The translations under genes were made by a program, and so were the position numbers. The notes beneath the pieces are model-generated. The model was given only the letters and a program-made list of their open reading frames with translations. It ran no database searches and had not been told where the DNA came from. Positions 24,996 through 33,630 of a stretch of 64,000 bases of DNA are shown here, piece by piece. The DNA comes from Rhizobiales bacterium 63-22 (GTDB taxonomy: Bacteria > Pseudomonadota > Alphaproteobacteria > Rhizobiales > Rhizobiaceae). The stretch covers positions 225,081 to 289,080 of the forward strand of contig MKVZ01000004.1 of the NCBI GenBank assembly GCA_001898995.1, written 5' to 3'. Each line of letters begins with the position of its first letter. Position 1 is the first letter of the stretch.

Positions 24996-27350
24996 TCACC
25001 CGTTCGCGGCGCGCAGCCGCTCGATGGCCATCAGGATGCGCTCGGGCGTGGCGGGCGCGTCGAGGCATGGACAGGCCTTGTGATCGGCCACGCTGGCGAT
25101 GGCGTCGGACAGAGCCTGCAACACCGAGATACCCAAGGGCAGCGGCGGCTCGCCCACCGCCTTGGAGCGGTGGATGGTCGGCTCGTAGGCCTCGGACCAG
25201 TCGGTCAGCGCCACGTTGAAGATTTTGGGCCGGTCGGAGGCGAGCGGAATCTTGTAGGTGGACGGCGCGTGGGTGCGCAGCCGCCCGTGATCGTCCCAGA
25301 CCAGTTCTTCCGTGGTGAGCCAGCCGGTGCCCTGCACGAAGCCGCCTTCCACCTGCCCGAGGTCGATGACGCGGTTGAGCGAGCGGCCCGTATCGTGGAG
25401 GATATCGGTGCGCTCGATCACGAACTCGCCGGTCAGCGTGTCGACCGACACTTCTGAGCAGGCCGCGCCATAGGCGTAGTAATAGAAGGCGTGGCCGCGG
25501 CCCTTGGCGCGGTCCCAGTGGATTTTCGGCGTCTTGTAATGACCCGCCGCCGAAAGCTGCACGCGGGCGATATAGGCCTGCTTCACCAGGTCGTCGAAGC
25601 CGATTTCCTGATTGCCGACGCGCACGCGGTTGGGCAGGAAGACGACCTGATCCTCCGGCACCTGATATTGCTGCGCCGCGAAATGGACGAGCCGCTTCCT
25701 GATCTGGCGGGCCGCGTCCTGCGCCGCCATGCCGTTCAGGTCCGCGCCCGACGATGCGGCGGTCGGGGCGGTGTTCGGCACCTTGGCGGTGGTGGTGGCC
25801 GTGATCTTCACCCGGTCGATGTCGATCTGGAATTCCTCCGCCACGACCTGCGCCACCTTCATGTGCAGGCCCTGCCCCATCTCGGTGCCGCCATGGTTCA
25901 TATGCACCGAACCGTCGGCATAGATATGGACCAGCGCACCGGCCTGATTGGACTCCGTCTTGGTGAAGGAAATGCCGAATTTCACCGGCGTCAGCGCGAT
26001 GCCGCGCTTGACGTAACGGCTTCCGGCATTGAACGCGCGGATCGCCTCGCGGCGCTTCGCATAATCGGCGCTTTCCTCCAGTTCCGCGACGATGCGCTGG
26101 ATGATGCAGTCCTCGACCTTCTGGTGATAGGGCGTGACGTTGCGCGTGCCCTCCGCGCCCATCGGGTCGTAGAAGTTCAGCTTGCGGATTTCGAGCGGGT
26201 CCTTGCCCACCGCGAAGGCCACTTCCTCGATGACGCGCTCCGCGCCCACCATGCCCTGCGGGCCGCCGAAGCCGCGGAAGGCCGTGTTGGACACGGTATT
26301 GGTGAAGAGCGGCGCCGACTGCGCGTGGACGGCGGGGTAGAAATAGGCATTGTCGCAATGGAACAGCGCGCGGTCGCCGACCGGGCCGGACAGGTCCGCC
26401 GAACAGCCGGCATTGAGCGCGAACATGAAATCGACGCCCAGAATATTGCCCTCATCGTCGAAGCCGACCTCGTAATCGATGACGAAGCCGTGGCGCTTGC
26501 CGGTCGAGGTCATGTCGTCGTCGCGGTCGAGCCGGACCTTCACCGCCCGCCCGTGCTTCTTGGCGGCGATGGCGGCGATGGCGGCCCACTGGTTGGCCTG
26601 CGTTTCCTTGCCGCCGAAACCGCCGCCCATGCGGCGCACCTCGGCGGTGACGGAATGGCTCGGCACGCCCAGCGCGTGGGCGACCAGATGCTGCGTCTCG
26701 CTCGGCCCCTGCGTGGAGCAATAGACCGTCACGTCCTCGTCCTCGCCGGGAACGGCGAGCGACACCTGACCTTCCAGATAGAAATGGTCCTGTCCGCCGA
26801 GATACATGCGGTTCTTGATCCGGCGCGGCGCGGCGTCGATGGCGGCGCGCGCATCGCCGCGCTTCAGCGTCAGCGGCGTGGTGACGAGCCGGTCCTTCGT
26901 GCCGTCGAGAGCGTCGATGGAGAACAGGCCCGGCGATTCCTCATATTCGACCTTGGCCAGCCGTGCCGCGCGGCGCGCCTGATCGCGCGTCTTGCCCAGC
27001 ACCGCAAACAGCACCTGCCCGTGGAACTTGATCTCGTCCACGGTGAAGATCGGATCGTCGTGCGCGCCGGACGGCGAGACATCGTTCTCGCCCGGCACGT
27101 CCTTCCATGTCAGCACGTCGACCACGCCGGGCGCCTTGTGCACCGCGTCGAGGTCCATCGACTTGATGCGGCCATGGGCGATACTAGAGAAGCCGAGACC
27201 GACATGCAGCGTGCCTTCGGGCTCCGGTATGTCGTCGATATAGACGGCGGTTCCGGTGACGTGCTTGTGGGCGGAATCATGCCGCTGGTCGGTGGCCACG
27301 CCTCCCTTGATGCGGCTTGCCCTGCTCAGAGGTACGGAATGATTGTTCAT
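24996..27350 (-). CDS. xdhB: Xanthine dehydrogenase molybdopterin-binding subunit
   Basis: Predicted 784-residue large subunit of xanthine dehydrogenase. Typical stretches are HKHVTGTAVYIDDIPEPEGTLHV near residue 30, QDHFYLEGQ near 195, the Moco-domain motif RRMGGGFGGKE near 250 and RGFGGPQGM near 355. The conserved glutamate region is near the carboxyl end in SKAVGEPPL. It oxidises hypoxanthine and xanthine to urate together with XdhA. The ATG at 27350, preceded by GGAGGAGACG, is preferred; the frame is open for 8 more codons. It sits 13 bases after xdhA. Confidence 0.96.
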   Translation of the reverse strand: MNNHSVPLSRASRIKGGVATDQRHDSAHKHVTGTAVYIDDIPEPEGTLHVGLGFSSIAHGRIKSMDLDAVHKAPGVVDVLTWKDVPGENDVSPSGAHDDPIFTVDEIKFHGQVLFAVLGKTRDQARRAARLAKVEYEESPGLFSIDALDGTKDRLVTTPLTLKRGDARAAIDAAPRRIKNRMYLGGQDHFYLEGQVSLAVPGEDEDVTVYCSTQGPSETQHLVAHALGVPSHSVTAEVRRMGGGFGGKETQANQWAAIAAIAAKKHGRAVKVRLDRDDDMTSTGKRHGFVIDYEVGFDDEGNILGVDFMFALNAGCSADLSGPVGDRALFHCDNAYFYPAVHAQSAPLFTNTVSNTAFRGFGGPQGMVGAERVIEEVAFAVGKDPLEIRKLNFYDPMGAEGTRNVTPYHQKVEDCIIQRIVAELEESADYAKRREAIRAFNAGSRYVKRGIALTPVKFGISFTKTESNQAGALVHIYADGSVHMNHGGTEMGQGLHMKVAQVVAEEFQIDIDRVKITATTTAKVPNTAPTAASSGADLNGMAAQDAARQIRKRLVHFAAQQYQVPEDQVVFLPNRVRVGNQEIGFDDLVKQAYIARVQLSAAGHYKTPKIHWDRAKGRGHAFYYYAYGAACSEVSVDTLTGEFVIERTDILHDTGRSLNRVIDLGQVEGGFVQGTGWLTTEELVWDDHGRLRTHAPSTYKIPLASDRPKIFNVALTDWSEAYEPTIHRSKAVGEPPLPLGISVLQALSDAIASVADHKACPCLDAPATPERILMAIERLRAANG

Positions 27351-27363
27351 CGTCGTCTCCTCC

Positions 27364-28836
27364 CTAGGCCACACGCGAAACGCCGAGATATTCGGCTTCG
27401 CCCCGCGTTTCCGCGAAGAAACGGCGCAGCATGTTTCGGGCCACCAGAAGCCGGTAGGCCGCCGTCGCCCGCATGTCGCTCAATGGCGCGTAATCCTGCG
27501 CATAGGCGTCGAGCGCTGCCTCGACGGTCGCCTCCGTCCATGGCTTGCCTTTCAGCGCCGCCTCCACGTTGAGCGCGCGCTTGGGCGTCGCCGCCATGCC
27601 GCCATAAGCGATGCGGATCGAGGCGACATTGCCGGCGGCATCGAGCGTGAGGTGGAACGCGCCGAGCGAGGCGGTGATATCCTCCTCGCGGCGCTTGGAC
27701 ACCTTGTAGACCGCGAAATGGCCGCCTGCGGCGGGAACCGGCACATGCACGGCTTCCACGAATTCGCCCGGCGCACGGTCCTGCTTGCCGTAGGCGATGA
27801 AGAATTCCTCCAGCGGAATGGTGCGGCGGGCGGCACCCTTGCGCAGGGTCAGCATCGCGCCCAGCGCGATCAGCGGCGGCGGCGTGTCGCCGATGGGCGA
27901 GCCGTTGGCGATGTTGCCGCCGATGGTGCCCATATTGCGCACCTGCTCGCCGCCGATGCGGTCGATGAGTTGGCCCATCGCCGGAATGCGCGACGAAAGA
28001 TGCGAAAAGGCTTCCGTATAGGTGACGCCCGCGCCGATGGTGATGACGCCGCCTTCCTCGCGGATGGAGCGCAGCTCCTCCAGATGGCCGATGAAGACGA
28101 CCGGGGAAATGTCGCGCATCATCTTCGTCACCCATAGCCCGACATCGGTGGAGCCGGCGACCACGGTGGCCTTCGGCTCGGCTTCGAGAATATTGGCGAA
28201 ATCGTCGAGGCTGGCGGGGACGATCAGACGGTCCTTGCCCTCGCCGACCTCCACCCGCGCGCCGTCGCGCATCGCGGCGAGTTCGGCTAGCACATGGGCA
28301 CGCTCGGCGGCGAGCGGGTCTTCCATCACCGTGCCGTAATCGGAAATGGCGCGGGCGGCGCGCATGATCGCCTCATAGCCGGTGCAGCGGCACAGATTGC
28401 CCTGCAACGCCTTTTCGATCAGTGCGTCGGAGGGGCGCGGCTCGCGCATCCACAGGGCATAGAGCGACATGACGAAGCCCGGCGTACAGAAGCCGCATTG
28501 CGAGCCGTGGAAATCCACCATCGCCTTCTGCACCGGATGCAGGCCGCCATCGGCCCCGCGCAGATGTTCGATGGTCACCACATGGCAACCGTCCAGCGAG
28601 CCGACGAAGCGGATGCAGGCGTTGACGCTTTCATAGACGACCCCGCCGCCGGCGAGCTTGCCGACGAGCACCGTGCAGGCGCCGCAATCGCCCTCGCCGC
28701 AGCCTTCCTTGGTGCCGCGCAATTTGGCGTTCAGCCGCAGATAATCGAGCAGTGTCGCGTCCGGCGCGACGCGATCGAGTGCCACCCGTTCCCCGTTCAA
28801 CAGGAAACGAACCGTATTTCTGATGGAGAGTCCCAT
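27364..28836 (-). CDS. xdhA: Xanthine dehydrogenase iron-sulfur/FAD subunit
   Basis: Predicted 490-residue small subunit. A plant-type [2Fe-2S] ferredoxin region occupies the amino end (Cys46, 51 and 54 in CGEGDCGACTV), and the second [2Fe-2S] domain has CGFCTPGFV and CRCTGY near residues 110-150. The FAD-binding domain has VVAGSTDVGLWV near residue 230 and the GTIGGNIANGSP motif near 305. It transfers electrons from the molybdenum centre to NAD+. GGAGAAG lies upstream of the ATG. It is the first gene of xdhABC and is divergent from puuE. Confidence 0.96.
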   Translation of the reverse strand: MGLSIRNTVRFLLNGERVALDRVAPDATLLDYLRLNAKLRGTKEGCGEGDCGACTVLVGKLAGGGVVYESVNACIRFVGSLDGCHVVTIEHLRGADGGLHPVQKAMVDFHGSQCGFCTPGFVMSLYALWMREPRPSDALIEKALQGNLCRCTGYEAIMRAARAISDYGTVMEDPLAAERAHVLAELAAMRDGARVEVGEGKDRLIVPASLDDFANILEAEPKATVVAGSTDVGLWVTKMMRDISPVVFIGHLEELRSIREEGGVITIGAGVTYTEAFSHLSSRIPAMGQLIDRIGGEQVRNMGTIGGNIANGSPIGDTPPPLIALGAMLTLRKGAARRTIPLEEFFIAYGKQDRAPGEFVEAVHVPVPAAGGHFAVYKVSKRREEDITASLGAFHLTLDAAGNVASIRIAYGGMAATPKRALNVEAALKGKPWTEATVEAALDAYAQDYAPLSDMRATAAYRLLVARNMLRRFFAETRGEAEYLGVSRVA

Positions 28837-29011
28837 TTTGACCGCTTCTCCGTTGCGTCATGCGTCAGCCCGCTTTTACGGCGCTTCCTCCGACGCACAT
28901 TCCAGTCCCATCATGCACTATTTAGGGTCGTTATACGGATGAGAAGATGGATATGGTTGCATGTCTTTCAAATTTTTAGTGGGAAATCGCACGCGCCGAT
29001 ATTTATTATCA

Positions 29012-29026
29012 TGTCAGAAAATGACA
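29012..29026. promoter_or_regulatory. Dyad in the xdhA-puuE divergent promoter region
   Basis: TGTCA (29012-29016) and TGACA (29022-29026) form a perfect 5-5-5 inverted repeat 28 bases before the puuE start. The 218-base gap between xdhA and puuE must hold the promoters of both purine operons, and its puuE half is AT-rich. A shared regulator is plausible. The arms are short, so this is a weak call. Confidence 0.35.
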
Positions 29027-29054
29027 ATCGAACGCCAGTGGAGGACGTTCCCCT

Positions 29055-30482
29055 ATGCAATATCCGCGCAATCTCATCGGCTATGGCCGCAACACGCCCG
29101 ATCCGCGCTGGCCGGGCGGGGCCAATATCGCCGTGCAGTTCGTCGTCAATTACGAGGAAGGCGGCGAATGCTGCGTGCTGGACGGCGATCCGGCATCCGA
29201 ATGCCTGCTGTCGGAGATCGTCGGTGCGCAAGCCTGGAAGGGCCAGCGCAACCTCAATATGGAATCGATCTATGAATTCGGGGCGCGGTCGGGCTTCTGG
29301 CGCCTGTGGCGCGCCTTCACCCGGCGCAACATGGCCGTGACGGTCTATGGCGTGACGCAGGCCATGGCGCGCAACCCGGAAGTCGTCGCCGCCATGAAGG
29401 AGGCCGACTGGGAAATCGCCAGCCACGGCCTGCGCTGGTGGGAATACAAGGACGTGCCGGAGGAGATCGAGCGCGAGCACATCCGCGAGGCGGTGCGGCT
29501 GCACACCGAGATCACCGGCTCGCGCCCGCTCGGCATCTATCAGGGCAAGCCGTCCGACAACACGCTGAAGCTGGTGATGGAAGAAGGCGGCTTCGTCTAT
29601 TCCGCCGATTCCTATGCGGACGAACTGCCCTATTGGGTGCAGGGGCCGAAGGGGCCGCACCTGATCGTGCCCTATACGCTCGACGCCAACGACATGCGCT
29701 TCGCCACACCGCAGGGCTTCAATTCGGGCGACCAGTTCTTCGCCTATCTGAAGGACAGTTTCGACGTGCTCTATCGCGAGGGCGCCGAAGGCGCGCCGAA
29801 GATGATGTCGATCGGCCTGCATTGCCGCCTCGCCGGGCGTCCGGGCCGCGCGGCAGCCCTTGAGCGCTTCCTCGATTACGTGCAGTCTCATGACAAGGTA
29901 TGGGTGGCCAAGCGCATCGACATCGCCAATCACTGGCATGAGCACCACAAGCCGAAGACAGCCGACGTGGTTCCCTCCAAGGCGGCCAAGGCAGATTTCG
30001 TCGCGCGCTACGGCGGCGTGTTCGAGCATTCGCCATGGGTGGCCGAGCGCGCTCATGATGCCGGGCTGAGCGAAGAAGAAAACACGGCTTCCGGCCTGCA
30101 TGCGGCACTGGTGAAGGCGTTCCGCGCCGGCTCGGACGAGGAGCGGCTGGCCGTGCTGCGCGCTCATCCGGACCTCGCCGGCAAGCTCGCGGCGGCCAAA
30201 CGCCTGACCCCGGAATCGACTGCCGAACAGGCCTCCGCCGGGCTCGACGCGCTGACGGACGCGGAAAAGCAGGCCTTCACCGAACTGAACGACGCCTATA
30301 CGAAAAAGTTCGGCTTCCCCTTCATCATCGCCGTGAAGGGACGCGGCAAACAGGAAATCCTCGACGCCTTCAAGCGCCGCCTTTCCAACGACCGTCACAC
30401 GGAACTGGCGACGGCAGCGGCGCAGGTCGAACGCATCGCGCTCCTGCGCCTCAAGGACATGCTCCCCGAAACGCTCTACTGA
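29055..30482 (+). CDS. puuE: Fusion of allantoinase PuuE and OHCU decarboxylase UraD
   Basis: Predicted 475-residue two-domain protein. Residues 1 to about 305 are the polysaccharide-deacetylase-like, cofactor-independent allantoinase PuuE (RNLIGYGRNTPDPRWPGGANIAVQFVVNYEEG at the start, spread as the family's NodB-like motifs, and EIASHGLRWWEY near 125). Residues about 315-475 are 2-oxo-4-hydroxy-4-carboxy-5-ureidoimidazoline decarboxylase, with FEHSPWVAERA, LRAHPDLAGKLA and KFGFPFIIAVKGR. The protein would thus make (S)-allantoin from OHCU and hydrolyse it to allantoate. GGAGG lies upstream. It is followed after 11 bases by allE. Hydroxyisourate hydrolase, needed before UraD, is not in the window. 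Confidence 0.93.
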   Translation: MQYPRNLIGYGRNTPDPRWPGGANIAVQFVVNYEEGGECCVLDGDPASECLLSEIVGAQAWKGQRNLNMESIYEFGARSGFWRLWRAFTRRNMAVTVYGVTQAMARNPEVVAAMKEADWEIASHGLRWWEYKDVPEEIEREHIREAVRLHTEITGSRPLGIYQGKPSDNTLKLVMEEGGFVYSADSYADELPYWVQGPKGPHLIVPYTLDANDMRFATPQGFNSGDQFFAYLKDSFDVLYREGAEGAPKMMSIGLHCRLAGRPGRAAALERFLDYVQSHDKVWVAKRIDIANHWHEHHKPKTADVVPSKAAKADFVARYGGVFEHSPWVAERAHDAGLSEEENTASGLHAALVKAFRAGSDEERLAVLRAHPDLAGKLAAAKRLTPESTAEQASAGLDALTDAEKQAFTELNDAYTKKFGFPFIIAVKGRGKQEILDAFKRRLSNDRHTELATAAAQVERIALLRLKDMLPETLY

Positions 30483-30493
30483 TTGGACCCATC

Positions 30494-31315
30494 ATGAGCC
30501 GCAATTATTACGCGCCTACGGGCGGCCTGCCACCGCAGACCCAGCTTCTCACCGACCGCGCCATGTTCACCGAAGCCTATGCGGTGATCCCGAAAGGCAC
30601 GTTCAGCGATATTGTAACGAGCTTCCTGCCCTTCTGGGACAAGACGCGGCTGTGGGTGATCGCCCGCCCGCTGTCGGGCTTCGCCGAGACCTTCTCGCAA
30701 TATATCATGGAAGTGCAGCCGGGCGGCGGCAGCGACCGCGCCGAACTCGACGAGAGCGCCGAAGGCGTGCTGTTCGTGGTGGAAGGCGAAGTGGCCGTAA
30801 CGCTGGCGGGCAAGAAGCACGTTCTGACCGAAGGCGGCTATGCCTATCTGCCGCCGAAAAGCGGCTGGTCGCTTCGCAACGAGGGACAGGCCGCGGCACG
30901 CTTCCACTGGGTGCGCAAGGCCTATGAATATGTCGACGGGCTCGCTACGCCCGATCCGCTGTTCCTCAACGAGAAGAACATCGCGCCGAACCCGATGCCC
31001 GACACCAACGGCGCATGGGCGACGACGCGTTTCGTCGATCCCAACGACCTGCGTCACGACATGCATGTGACGATCGTCACGCTGGAGCCGGGCGGCGTAA
31101 TCCCCTTCGCCGAGACGCATGTGATGGAGCACGGTCTCTATGTGCTGGAAGGCAAGGCGGTCTACCGGCTCAATCAGGACTGGGTGGAGGTGGAAGCGGG
31201 CGACTTCATGTGGCTGCGCGCCTTTTGCCCGCAAGCCTGCTATGCCGGCGGACCCGGCAAGTTCCGCTACCTGCTTTACAAGGACGTCAACCGTCACATG
31301 AAGCTTTCGCGCTGA
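30494..31315 (+). CDS. allE: (S)-ureidoglycine aminohydrolase (bicupin)
   Basis: Predicted 273-residue bicupin. It opens NYYAPTGGLPPQTQLLTDRAMFTEAYAVIP, spread over the family's amino region. The second cupin carries the metal-binding set HVMEHGLYVLEGKAVY near residue 205 and a Q in NQDWVEVEAGDF, as in AllE/YlbA and plant UGlyAH. It releases ammonia from ureidoglycine, giving ureidoglycolate, the glyoxylate precursor. It lies 11 bases after puuE-uraD, so this is a two-gene ureide operon. Ureidoglycolate lyase and allantoate amidohydrolase are not in the window. Confidence 0.92.
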   Translation: MSRNYYAPTGGLPPQTQLLTDRAMFTEAYAVIPKGTFSDIVTSFLPFWDKTRLWVIARPLSGFAETFSQYIMEVQPGGGSDRAELDESAEGVLFVVEGEVAVTLAGKKHVLTEGGYAYLPPKSGWSLRNEGQAAARFHWVRKAYEYVDGLATPDPLFLNEKNIAPNPMPDTNGAWATTRFVDPNDLRHDMHVTIVTLEPGGVIPFAETHVMEHGLYVLEGKAVYRLNQDWVEVEAGDFMWLRAFCPQACYAGGPGKFRYLLYKDVNRHMKLSR

Positions 31316-31323
31316 AAGACAGC

Positions 31324-31345
31324 GGGCCGGACGAAAATCCGGCCC
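31324..31345 (+). terminator. Hairpin after allE
   Basis: Perfect 8-bp arms GGGCCGGA (31324-31331) and TCCGGCCC (31338-31345), 9 bases past the allE stop. There is no real T run after it (GTTCGC), so it is either an imperfect intrinsic terminator or an mRNA 3' stabiliser. Confidence 0.6.
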
Positions 31346-31526
31346 GTTCGCTATGCAACGCCACTTCCATCAGTAGTATATAACATTCAATACAATATCC
31401 GAAGCTTTGCCGCATATCCGCAGGATCGTGGTTGAAGACGCAATTCTTTTATGCTCAACAGGTTAGCAAGGCCGGCTCCCGACGGAGCTTCCGCTATTGT
31501 CATATATTACCCGGAAAGACTGTCTC

Positions 31527-32060
31527 ATGAAGAACCATCGCGCATCCGGCCTCGCCCTCGCCGCTTCCGTCGCCGCCACACTGAGCCTCGCCGCACCCGC
31601 CTTCGCCGCCCCGCTGCCGGGCGGAGCGAGCACCTTGCAGGAAACCTATCAGGACTGGACCGTCTCCTGCCAGTCGCAGAAGGACACGGCCGTCTGCGCC
31701 ATGCGGCAGGACCAGAGCAGCTCGCAGACCGGCCAGCGCGTGCTGGCCGTCGAATTGCGCAACGTTGCCGGCGGCAAGGTCAGCGGCGTGATCCTGATGC
31801 CCTTCGGCCTCGATCTCGCCAAGGGTGCCACGCTCAAAATCGACGACGCCAAGGGCCGGGCTCTGGCCTTCTCCACCTGTCTGCCGCAGGGCTGCCTTGC
31901 GCCGGTCGACTTCGAGGCAGGCGAAGTGGCCGCGATCCGCAAGGCCCAGGCGTTCAATCTCACCGCCACTGCACTGAGCCCCAGCCAGCCCGTCGCCTTC
32001 AAGGTTTCGCTGAAAGGCTTCGGCGCCGCGCTCGACCGCATCACCGCGCTCACCAAATAG
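31527..32060 (+). CDS. Invasion-associated locus B (IalB)-family periplasmic protein
   Basis: Predicted 177-residue secreted protein. A Sec signal peptide with hydrophobic core [15 protein letters not shown] ends at about AFA/AP (residue 27-28). The mature part has the IalB pattern: YQDWTVSC near residue 45, CAMRQ after it, and [12 protein letters not shown] with paired cysteines near residue 110. The family is named for a Bartonella invasion locus, but members are general periplasmic or outer-membrane-associated proteins in Rhizobiales with no settled biochemistry. GGAAAG is the likely ribosome site. It stands alone between allE and the MATE gene. Confidence 0.85.
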   Translation: MKNHRASGLALAASVAATLSLAAPAFAAPLPGGASTLQETYQDWTVSCQSQKDTAVCAMRQDQSSSQTGQRVLAVELRNVAGGKVSGVILMPFGLDLAKGATLKIDDAKGRALAFSTCLPQGCLAPVDFEAGEVAAIRKAQAFNLTATALSPSQPVAFKVSLKGFGAALDRITALTK

Positions 32061-32090
32061 CAGCGCCGTGTGAACGGCCGCCCGCCGGGA

Positions 32091-33527
32091 TCAGGCGGCA
32101 GCGGCACAGGCGGCCACATGGGCGGCAAGATGCCTGCGCCAGCGCAGCGTCATCAGCACGGCGACCATGCCGAGCCCCGCCGCCAGTCCGCACCAGATGC
32201 CGATGCCCTTCAGCCCGAAGCCGAAGGCGAGCAGCGCGCCGAGCGGCAATCCGACGCCCCAATAGCCGAACAGCGCCAGAAGCATGGGTATGCGCGTGTC
32301 GCGCAGGCCGCGCAGCATGCCCGCGGAAACGGCCTGCGCCCCATCAACGATCTGGAACAGCGCCGCCATCGCCAGAAACGTGACCGCAAGCTCCACGACG
32401 GCCATATTGCCGGGATCGTTCAGGTCGAGAAACACGCCGACGAAAACGCGCGGGATCAACACCATCAGCAGCCCCATCATGGCCATGAAGCCGACGCCGA
32501 GCGCCCAGGCGCTCCAGCCGGCAAGGCCGAGCGCCACCGGATCGCCGGCACCATAGGCACGGCCCACGCGCACCGTCGCCACCTGCCCGAAGCCGAGCGG
32601 CACCATGAAGCTCAGCGAGGCGATCTGCATCGCCACCGCATGGGCGGCCATGGCGGTCGGCCCGATACGGCCCATCATCACCACCGCCGCATAGAAGGTC
32701 GAGGTCTCGAAGACGAAAGTCAGCGCCATCGGTATGCCGATGCGCCACAGTTCCATGAGGCGCGGCCAGTCGGGACGCCAGAAGCGGCCCAGCAGGCAAT
32801 AGCGGCGGATGCGGCGATGACGCATGGCGATGAAGGAGAGCCCCAGAAACATCATGATGCTGGACGCTGTCGTGGCGATGCCCGCGCCATGCAGGCCCAT
32901 GGCTGGAACGCCGAAATGACCGAAGATCAGCGTCCAGCCGGCGAGCGCGTTGAAGCCGATGGCAAGTGCGGCCACCAGCAGCGTCCACATCGGCTTTTCC
33001 ATCGCCGCGAAGAAGCAGCGCAGCACGATATAGAAAAGATAGGGCAGCATCGCCCATTGCAGCGTGTGCATCAGCACGACCGACCGCTCCACGATCTCCG
33101 GGCGCTGGCCGAGAAAGAGGAAGATCGTCTTGCAATGCCAGAGCACGAGCCAGATGGGCATGACGATGATGACCGCCGACCACATGCCCTGCCGCACGGT
33201 GCGGCGCACGTCGCGCACCGAGTGACGATTGTGGCCGAGCGTGATGGCGATCATCGGCATGACGGCCGAAACCAGCCCCATCGAGAAGACCGTCAGCGTG
33301 TAATAGAAGCTCGTCGCCAGAAGGGCCGAGGCAAGCGTGTCGGCGCCAAGCCGGCCGATGAAGATCACATCCGTCGCCGTGAGCGCTGCCTGCGAGAGAT
33401 TGGTGAAGATCAGCGGCCAGCCGAGCTTCAGCGCCGCCGCCAGTTCCCTGCGCCAGCGCCGCGCGCCCTTTTCGGGCAGGCCGGTCTCTTGCGGCTCGCG
33501 AAAGCCAGCGCCGATCATCCTGTCCAT
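32091..33527 (-). CDS. MATE-family multidrug efflux transporter (NorM-like)
   Basis: Predicted 478-residue inner-membrane antiporter with about 12 helices in two six-helix halves. Each half has the MATE pattern, for example GWPLIFTNLSQAALTATDVIFIGRLGADTLAS near residues 36-66 and the VPLGFGQVATVRVGRAYGAGD segment in the second half. It exports cationic compounds with Na+ or H+; the substrate is not evident. It is convergent with ialB and is the last ordinary gene before the large unusual cluster. Confidence 0.92.
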   Translation of the reverse strand: MDRMIGAGFREPQETGLPEKGARRWRRELAAALKLGWPLIFTNLSQAALTATDVIFIGRLGADTLASALLATSFYYTLTVFSMGLVSAVMPMIAITLGHNRHSVRDVRRTVRQGMWSAVIIVMPIWLVLWHCKTIFLFLGQRPEIVERSVVLMHTLQWAMLPYLFYIVLRCFFAAMEKPMWTLLVAALAIGFNALAGWTLIFGHFGVPAMGLHGAGIATTASSIMMFLGLSFIAMRHRRIRRYCLLGRFWRPDWPRLMELWRIGIPMALTFVFETSTFYAAVVMMGRIGPTAMAAHAVAMQIASLSFMVPLGFGQVATVRVGRAYGAGDPVALGLAGWSAWALGVGFMAMMGLLMVLIPRVFVGVFLDLNDPGNMAVVELAVTFLAMAALFQIVDGAQAVSAGMLRGLRDTRIPMLLALFGYWGVGLPLGALLAFGFGLKGIGIWCGLAAGLGMVAVLMTLRWRRHLAAHVAACAAAA

Positions 33528-33630
33528 TGTCCGCTCCCGAACCGCTTTTCGCCTTCTCCCGGTGCCGCTCAGGAATCATGCAGGCCACGCGCAGTTTGCC
33601 CATTCCTTGTGCACAATCCGCGTGGAAAAG

